Source: RGIG1752 sp045650425 (GTDB lineage Bacteria; Bacillota_I; Bacilli_A; RF39; UBA660). From it: a stretch of DNA of 8,801 nucleotides. The position numbers were made by a program, and so were the translations under genes. This document shows positions 4,872 to 8,801 of this stretch, in pieces (within the stretch, counting starts at the first letter, position 1; every line of letters starts with the position of its first letter). The notes under the pieces were generated by a model. That model saw nothing but the letters and a program-made list of their open reading frames with translations, was not told the origin of the DNA and did not search any database. The DNA is taken from positions 1-8,801 of the forward strand of contig JAZRRD010000070.1 in NCBI GenBank assembly GCA_045650425.1, in the 5' to 3' direction.

Positions 4872-6230
4872 ATGAGTTTAATAAGTGCTATGATAAAAAC
4901 TTATAAAGGTAATAATTTAAGTCAAGAAGAAATAAAAAAACTTCAATACAAAAGATTAAAAGAACTTGTTGAATATGCTAGAAATAATAGTCCATATTTT
5001 AAAGATTTATATGCAAAAGTTGGTGATGATTTTAGTTTAGAAGAATTACCTACAACTAATAAAATAGAAATGATGAAAAACTTTGATAGTTGGATAACAG
5101 ACAATAATATCAGTATGCAAAAAATAGAAGAATTTACTAGCAATATAGATAATGTTGGTCGTATGATAGATGACAAATATCTTATATTTAAGACATCTGG
5201 ATCAACAGGGAATCCTGCAATAGTGTTATATGATAAACAAAATATTGATGTGGCTTCAGCAGTGGCAGCATTTAGAACTTTTGCAAGAAAAGAAGATTTT
5301 AAAGCATTTATGAAACATGGAAAAAGGACAGCAGGAGTCTTTGCAAATTATGGTTTTTATTTAGCATGTGGAATGTCTAGGTATTTACAATTACAAACGC
5401 CAAGAAAGAAAAATAAAATTACTGTTGATGTTAATGCATCGGAAGAACAAATTATAAAAGAATTGAATGAATTTAATCCATCTATGTTAAGTGGGTATCC
5501 ATCTAATCTTGCATTATTATCTAGTTTTGAAGAACTTACAATAAAACCTAATGTTGTAATTACAGGTGGAGAACTATTGACAGATGAAATTAGAAAAAAA
5601 TTAACTGATAAATTTAATTGTTATGTTCAAACACATTATTCTTGCACAGAAGCAGGAGAAGTTGCTTGTGAATGTTCTGAAAAACATTTGCATATAAATG
5701 AAGATTGGGTAATTGTAGAACCTGTTGATAAAGATAATAATCCTGTTGGATATGGTGTTCGTTCAGACAAAGTTTTGATTACAAACTTGTCTAATTATAT
5801 CCAACCGTTTATAAGATATGAATTAACTGATCGTATTATTGTTCATAATGAAAAATGTAAATGTGGTAAAAGTTCTTGTTGGTTGGAAATAGAAGGAAGA
5901 ACAGATGATGTTTTAGAATTTAAAAATGGTATTTTAATTGCACCACTGTCTTTTTATAAAATATTAGAAGAAATAAAAGAAATAATTAGATTCCAGTTAA
6001 TACAAAGATCATATCAAAAATTAGAATTAAGACTTGTTGCCGAAGAAAGGGAAGTGGCATTTGAAAAATCAAAAAAAGATTTGCAAGAATTTTTGAATAG
6101 TAAGAATATAACTGATGTTGAAATATTTTTATCAGATGAACTTCCACAAGTAAATAAAGTGAGTGGAAAATATAATCATATTTATAAAGATTTTGAAGAA
6201 AATCCAAAAACTTTAGCTTTGAAGAAATAA
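4872..6230 (+). CDS. PaaK/CapK-like AMP-forming acyl-CoA ligase family protein
   Basis: Members of this family (phenylacetate-CoA ligase PaaK, CapK) activate a carboxylate with ATP to an acyl-adenylate and often pass it to CoA. With ATG 4872 the protein has 452 residues, usual for the family. ATG 4872 is preferred over GTG 4860 because the GTG lies inside the ribosome binding site. Visible are the ATP-loop TSGSTGNP (108-115), ITGGELLTD (231-239), the YSCTEAGE segment in place of the usual YGxTE (256-263), YELTDR (316-321), EGRTDDV (341-347) and a C-terminal VSGK (Lys433). Cysteines in VACEC (264-268) and CKCGKSSC (329-336) suggest a zinc site as in PaaK-like proteins. It is cytosolic, with no signal peptide. 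A terminator follows and an alpha/beta hydrolase is next. The substrate cannot be read from the sequence; CapK relatives often sit in surface-polymer or secondary-metabolite loci. Confidence 0.9.
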   Translation: MSLISAMIKTYKGNNLSQEEIKKLQYKRLKELVEYARNNSPYFKDLYAKVGDDFSLEELPTTNKIEMMKNFDSWITDNNISMQKIEEFTSNIDNVGRMIDDKYLIFKTSGSTGNPAIVLYDKQNIDVASAVAAFRTFARKEDFKAFMKHGKRTAGVFANYGFYLACGMSRYLQLQTPRKKNKITVDVNASEEQIIKELNEFNPSMLSGYPSNLALLSSFEELTIKPNVVITGGELLTDEIRKKLTDKFNCYVQTHYSCTEAGEVACECSEKHLHINEDWVIVEPVDKDNNPVGYGVRSDKVLITNLSNYIQPFIRYELTDRIIVHNEKCKCGKSSCWLEIEGRTDDVLEFKNGILIAPLSFYKILEEIKEIIRFQLIQRSYQKLELRLVAEEREVAFEKSKKDLQEFLNSKNITDVEIFLSDELPQVNKVSGKYNHIYKDFEENPKTLALKK

Positions 6231-6233
6231 ATG

Positions 6234-6247
6234 CAAATTACAATTTA
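6234..6247 (+). repeat. Direct repeat CAAATTACAATTTA, copy 1
   Basis: Starts 3 bases after the stop of the ligase gene. Further copies are at 6435-6448 (before the hydrolase) and 7397-7410 (directly after its stop). The core AAATTACAATTT is nearly palindromic. Such AT-rich words can recur by chance, but all three sit at gene edges. Confidence 0.5.
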
Positions 6248-6258
6248 ACTATTTAAAT

Positions 6259-6285
6259 AAAAGAACAGAAATCTGTTCTTTTTAT
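6259..6285 (+). terminator. Terminator of the ligase gene
   Basis: AAAAGAACAGA (6259-6269) and TCTGTTCTTTT (6272-6282) form an 11-bp stem flanking a 2-base gap (the loop opens the last pairs), with Ts following. The A-run on the other side makes it potentially bidirectional. Between it and 6434 I see no supported gene. Confidence 0.85.
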
Positions 6286-6434
6286 ATTGTATTATTTTTC
6301 AATACGATATATATTAAGTATGAAAAGTATAACCAGTTATACACAAAAGAAGAAAAATAAAATATATTCTATTGAAACTAGAGAACTTACATTAAAGATA
6401 CAAATAAAGTTTTAAAATTATTAAATAAGTAATA

Positions 6435-6448
6435 CAAAATTACAATTT
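6435..6448 (+). repeat. Direct repeat AAATTACAATTT, copy 2
   Basis: AAATTACAATTT at 6437-6448, preceded by CA, stands 18 bases before the ATG of the hydrolase. See the copies at 6234 and 7397. Together with copy 3 it brackets the hydrolase gene exactly. Confidence 0.5.
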
Positions 6449-6466
6449 GAAAGTGAGTTGAAGAAT

Positions 6467-7396
6467 ATGAAAATTAGTAACGATCAATTTAAAATAGATG
6501 ATAAGAGCATTCTTAATTATTATGAAATAAAATCAAATAAACCAAAGTTATTATTACTTCATGCTCAGGGAACTAATTCATTAAATTTTATGAGTGTGAT
6601 TAATAAATTATCAAAGTATTTTCATATATATTTAGTTGATTATTATGGACATGGAAAAAGTTCTTTTAATAGAGAGAAATATAATTTAATTGATATTGGA
6701 AATGACATTATTAAATTTATAGAAGAAGTTATTAAAGATAATGTTTCAGTTTTAGGGCATTCTTCTGGTGGACTTATTGCTTCATACATTGCGTCAAATT
6801 GCGAATTGTGTTCAGGGCTTATATTAGAAGATCCACCATTTTTTGCAAGCGTTGGAGATAGAAGATTTAATACATACAATTATGTAGATTTATCGACTGT
6901 ATGTCATAATTTCATATCTCAAGACGAAATAAAAGATTTTGTATATTATTATTTTATAAATCAATATTGTTGGAACTTCTTTCCCGATGATTCCAGAGAA
7001 ATGATTAGAACAAAGTTAGGAGAACTTGCATTAAAATATAGAGAAAAACACCCGGATAGAAATTTAAAAGTAATGTTTTGGCCTAAGAAATTTTTAGAAG
7101 GATTTAGAGGATTGCAAAATTATGATCCTTATTTTGGAGAAAGTTTTTATAATGATTCGTTTAATGCAAATGTTGATTATGAAAAGCTATTATCAAATAT
7201 AAAATGTGAAACATTATTTTTGAAAGCAAAAACTACTATTGGTGATGATGGTTTAATTCAAGGTGCTTTAACTGATGAAGATTTAGAACAAGTAAATAAA
7301 TTAATTAGTAATATGAATATAGAACGATTTGATTGCGGTCATGGTATTCATATTGATAAACCAAAACAATTTGTAAAAGCATTAACAAGAAAATAA
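6467..7396 (+). CDS. Alpha/beta-hydrolase fold protein
   Basis: This 309-residue soluble hydrolase is of the serine esterase/lipase/lactonase type. ATG 6467 is chosen: GTGAG (6453-6457) is a weak ribosome binding site 9 bases upstream, whereas the in-frame TTG 6458 touches it. Numbering is from this ATG. LLLLHAQGTN holds the oxyanion-hole HxxG-type segment (32-35). DYYGHGKS (58-65) is the typical turn after strand 4. VLGHSSGG (95-102) is the nucleophile elbow GxSxG with Ser99, and FDCGHGIHIDKP (288-299) supplies the catalytic His (His292 most likely). The acid is probably in KAKTTIGDDG. A long cap insertion rich in aromatic residues lies between about 120 and 225. The substrate is unknown. 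It follows the acyl-adenylate ligase on the same strand, but a terminator separates them, so it is probably transcribed separately. Confidence 0.92.
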   Translation: MKISNDQFKIDDKSILNYYEIKSNKPKLLLLHAQGTNSLNFMSVINKLSKYFHIYLVDYYGHGKSSFNREKYNLIDIGNDIIKFIEEVIKDNVSVLGHSSGGLIASYIASNCELCSGLILEDPPFFASVGDRRFNTYNYVDLSTVCHNFISQDEIKDFVYYYFINQYCWNFFPDDSREMIRTKLGELALKYREKHPDRNLKVMFWPKKFLEGFRGLQNYDPYFGESFYNDSFNANVDYEKLLSNIKCETLFLKAKTTIGDDGLIQGALTDEDLEQVNKLISNMNIERFDCGHGIHIDKPKQFVKALTRK

Positions 7397-7410
7397 CAAA
7401 TTACAATTTA
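7397..7410 (+). repeat. Direct repeat CAAATTACAATTTA, copy 3
   Basis: Identical over 14 bases to the copy at 6234-6247, starting at the base after the hydrolase stop codon, and again followed by a terminator hairpin. Confidence 0.5.
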
Positions 7411-7411
7411 T

Positions 7412-7442
7412 AGAGCAGATAGAAAAATATCTGTTTTTTTTC
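7412..7442 (+). terminator. Terminator of the hydrolase gene
   Basis: CAGATA (7416-7421) pairs with TATCTG (7428-7433), extended outward by A-T and G-T pairs, with a run of eight Ts after it. The minus-strand gene at 7455-7664 converges on it; in that direction no T-run follows the stem. Confidence 0.85.
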
Positions 7443-7454
7443 TGTGTCTATTTC

Positions 7455-7664
7455 CTATTTGTTGTTATCTTTGTAGGATTTCAAATTTAAATAATCTACA
7501 AATTCTTTTTCTATCTTATGTCTAAACTTCATTAAAACTTGTAAGTGACTTGGATTTTTAGCAGATATAACAAGTTCAATATTTTTAATAACAAAGAACC
7601 CATGATAATCCCCGTGTCTACTAATACATTCAATTCTATTTTTAGGTTTAAAAATATACTTCAT
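7455..7664 (-). CDS. Small hypothetical protein, 69 residues
   Basis: I do not recognise this protein. It is basic and soluble, with a Lys-rich C-terminus (KSYKDNNK) and an internal strand-like stretch GFFVIKNIELVISA (22-35). A start at ATG 7664 is supported by AGGAAGG about 7 bases upstream and by a promoter further up, on the minus strand. That, and the absence of any competing frame, make it a likely real gene. It is transcribed toward the hydrolase gene. A small regulatory or nucleic-acid-binding role would suit its size and charge, but nothing shows this. Confidence 0.7.
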   Translation of the reverse strand: MKYIFKPKNRIECISRHGDYHGFFVIKNIELVISAKNPSHLQVLMKFRHKIEKEFVDYLNLKSYKDNNK

Positions 7665-7689
7665 AACGACCTTCCTAATAAGTTGTGTT

Positions 7690-7719
7690 ATTAATCACTC
7701 TTTATTGGAAAAAAGTCAA
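7690..7719 (-). promoter_or_regulatory. Promoter of the small minus-strand gene
   Basis: On the minus strand TTGACT (7719-7714) and ATTAAT (7695-7690) are separated by 18 bp, followed by AGGAAGG just before ATG 7664. The -35 matches consensus at 5 of 6 positions and the -10 at 4 of 6. Confidence 0.5.
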
Positions 7720-7728
7720 GTTAGCTAG

Positions 7729-7962
7729 ATATTATTAATAAAAAATGGTAATAAAATTGCAATATTAAAAGCGGTTAAATTAACAAATTTTGCTAATGTT
7801 TTAACTTCAATAATGCTTACACAAATAGTATTATTAGATACCTATGCTGATATAAATGTTTATAATTCTAATTTGATGAATGGTTTAACAGGTATGGGTA
7901 TGGGTATTATAATTATTGTATTAGGTTTATATATGATAATTGGAATTAATAAAGTGAATTAG
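7729..7962 (+). pseudogene. C-terminal remnant of a membrane protein
   Basis: An open frame of 77 codons ends at TAG 7960 but begins right after a stop and has no usable start codon or ribosome binding site at its head. It encodes two hydrophobic stretches, FANVLTSIMLTQIVLL and GMGMGIIIIVLGLYMI, separated by a polar loop (DTYADINVYNSN). The next terminator follows directly. This is what remains of the last two membrane segments of a larger protein whose 5' part has been removed, presumably by the event that brought in the divergent small gene at 7455-7664. The family is not identified. Confidence 0.65.
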
Positions 7963-7987
7963 GTGGAATTAAAACTCCATCTTTTTT
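7962..7987 (+). terminator. Terminator after the membrane-protein remnant
   Basis: GGTGGA (7962-7967) pairs with TCCATC (7976-7981), including one G-T pair, with TTTTTT after it. It overlaps the last base of the remnant's stop codon, which supports the remnant having been a real gene. The stretch 7988-8085 that follows shows no gene. Confidence 0.7.
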
Positions 7988-8085
7988 GTTTATTTTCTAA
8001 AGAGTAGTGTAAAAAGTTAAAGATTACAATATATAAACGATAATCGATTTAAATTTTGATTAATGGTTTCTAATATTTTATGATA

Positions 8086-8105
8086 TGTTATAATATTTTC
8101 AGGTG
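8086..8105 (+). promoter_or_regulatory. Extended -10 promoter and ribosome binding site of the nuclease-like gene
   Basis: TGTTATAAT (8086-8094) is an extended -10 box; AGGTG (8101-8105) is the ribosome binding site, 6 bases before ATG 8112. Transcription should start near 8101, so the leader would be about 10-12 nt, as for the gene at 1380. Confidence 0.6.
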
Positions 8106-8111
8106 AAAAAT

Positions 8112-8609
8112 ATGGATGAAATAATTACAGAAGAATTTATTGTAGAAAAAATAATAGAATTCATGATTAATAAAGAACATGGTAATTGGCATGAAGAAAA
8201 AGTAGAAAAAAGTGATTTACATAAACATGGTGTTGATATAAAGTTGGTTGGTGGAAAGAGAAATAGTGAATATTTTTTTATAGAATGTAAGGGAAAATCA
8301 TATTCTAAATCTGCTAAATCTGTTAATCGAGAAGGGTGGATTAATGCATTGGGCCAAATTGTTACAAGAATGGATGTTAAAAGATATTTTGTGTCTCGAG
8401 ACAGTAATAGTATTTCAGGTATAAATCATGCATATAAATATGGTCTAGGTTTGTATTGGGAATCAGCTCAAGTTGCATTAAGAAGAATTCCAAAAGAAAT
8501 AGCAGAAGTTTTATGTTTACACATATTTTCAGTTAATGATAATGGTAAAGTAAAATACTTCACGCCTAGTAAATTTGGAAAGTTATATACAAAAGAAGAA
8601 TTTGAATAG
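8112..8609 (+). CDS. PD-(D/E)XK nuclease-fold protein
   Basis: This 165-residue soluble protein has the signature of the restriction-endonuclease-like fold. GVDIKL puts Asp42 at the start of the second core strand. After a short hairpin, YFFIECKGKS gives the ExK pair Glu58 and Lys60. NALGQIVTRM (78-87) carries the Gln (Gln82) usually found in the following helix. These residues form the metal-dependent DNA-cleaving centre in Mrr-, Hjc- and Type IV-like enzymes. The N-terminal helix EEFIVEKIIEFM fits the fold's first helix. ATG 8112 is chosen over GTG 8103 because AGGTG overlaps the GTG. The next gene starts 14 bases after its stop, so a two-gene transcript is likely. It is short and has no methylase, helicase or DNA-recognition domain beside it in view. 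A catalytically degenerate member is possible, but the key residues are all present. Confidence 0.85.
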   Translation: MDEIITEEFIVEKIIEFMINKEHGNWHEEKVEKSDLHKHGVDIKLVGGKRNSEYFFIECKGKSYSKSAKSVNREGWINALGQIVTRMDVKRYFVSRDSNSISGINHAYKYGLGLYWESAQVALRRIPKEIAEVLCLHIFSVNDNGKVKYFTPSKFGKLYTKEEFE

Positions 8610-8623
8610 AGGGAGATAGTAAT

Positions 8624-8801
8624 TTGAAAAAAGTTGGATTACACTTATTAAAGTGGTATGGAATATGGGCAATTTTATTTTACTTATCCTTATTCATTAC
8701 TAATTTTTTAAATTTTAATTTAACAGATGATTTACAAGAAGAGATATCAGCTATTTGTTTTATTATTTCCATCCCTTTATACTTAATTATAAATAATTTA
8801 A
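8624..8801 (+). CDS. Membrane protein, N-terminal part (3' truncated by window end)
   Basis: A frame opens at TTG 8624 behind GGGAG (8611-8615) and stays open to the last base, giving 59 residues. The start reads MKKVGLHLLKWYGIWAILFY, with a first membrane segment at about 12-30 and a second at about 44-57 separated by an acidic loop (DDLQEE). No ATG serves better. It lies 14 bases after the nuclease-like gene and is probably co-transcribed. The family cannot be judged from this much. Confidence 0.65.
   Translation, partial: MKKVGLHLLKWYGIWAILFYLSLFITNFLNFNLTDDLQEEISAICFIISIPLYLIINNL

Noticed and set aside
4943..5176. Minus-strand frame opposite the ligase gene start
   Set aside because: Antisense shadow inside a clear coding region.
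5986..6207. Minus-strand frame opposite the ligase gene end
   Set aside because: Antisense shadow inside a clear coding region.
6335..6354. 20-base near-match (19 of 20) to 8581-8600 at the end of the nuclease-like gene
   Set aside because: Only this A-rich stretch matches; flanks do not align, so a duplicated gene end is not supported.
6320..6415. Short plus-strand frame of about 31 codons upstream of the hydrolase
   Set aside because: No ribosome binding site, Lys-rich low-complexity content, and an alternative frame just after it looks equally gene-like. It is at most a remnant.
6643..6879. Minus-strand frame opposite the hydrolase
   Set aside because: Antisense shadow over the nucleophile-elbow region of the hydrolase.
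1..8801. Genetic code 4 (TGA as tryptophan), since no gene here ends in TGA
   Set aside because: Tryptophan is TGG throughout and no frame needs TGA as sense. The only notable TGA lies in the decayed tail, so the sample does not call for recoding.

Overview
The window is very AT-rich and carries the 3' part of secA, compact genes with Gram-positive style ribosome binding sites, TATAAT -10 boxes (several with the upstream TG of extended -10 promoters) and T-tailed hairpin terminators. This points to a low-GC Bacillota or related Bacilli/Mycoplasmatota lineage. The standard code fits: tryptophan is TGG and no gene needs TGA as sense. I cannot name the species.

Layout. (1) 1-1090: the last 362 codons of secA, ending in the zinc-binding SEC-C tail, then a terminator. 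(2) 1091-2406: a module with one gene (1380-2240, possible ADP-ribosyltransferase-like protein). (3) 2404-2451: a second copy of the secA tail with its own stop and terminator. (4) 2407-4616: a module with a P-loop kinase-like fusion protein (2646-3734) and a paralogue of its N-terminal domain (3758-4171) whose frame is cut by a stop codon. A decayed tail copy lies at 4381-4425. (5) 4614-4661: a third intact tail copy and terminator. (6) 4733 onward: an acyl-adenylate ligase (PaaK/CapK-like), an alpha/beta hydrolase, a small unknown gene on the minus strand, a headless membrane-protein remnant, a PD-(D/E)XK nuclease-like gene and the start of a membrane protein that runs off the window.

Main observation. 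The 3' end of secA looks like an attachment site used repeatedly by small non-autonomous integrative elements, roughly as SCC elements use rlmH. Each module starts with a replacement secA tail plus terminator. About 100-117 bp further in lies a pair of helically phased direct repeats. The same pair type recurs near the right end, about 126 bp before the next tail. Module 1 uses TAGATACC at both ends and module 2 uses TAGAACC at both ends. Between the right-hand pair and the next tail lie decamer-phased repeats that differ between modules. This is the architecture of a tyrosine-integrase att region (core, arm-type sites, possible excisionase sites), but no recombinase gene is in the window. The modules would therefore have to be moved in trans or be fossils. 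The first two tails differ at 8 of 15 codons, all synonymously, so each element appears to have carried a functional SecA C-terminus.

The cargo (ART-like protein, kinase-like fusion, nuclease-like protein) would suit defence or inter-element conflict, but this is inference; no cargo function is shown by the sequence.
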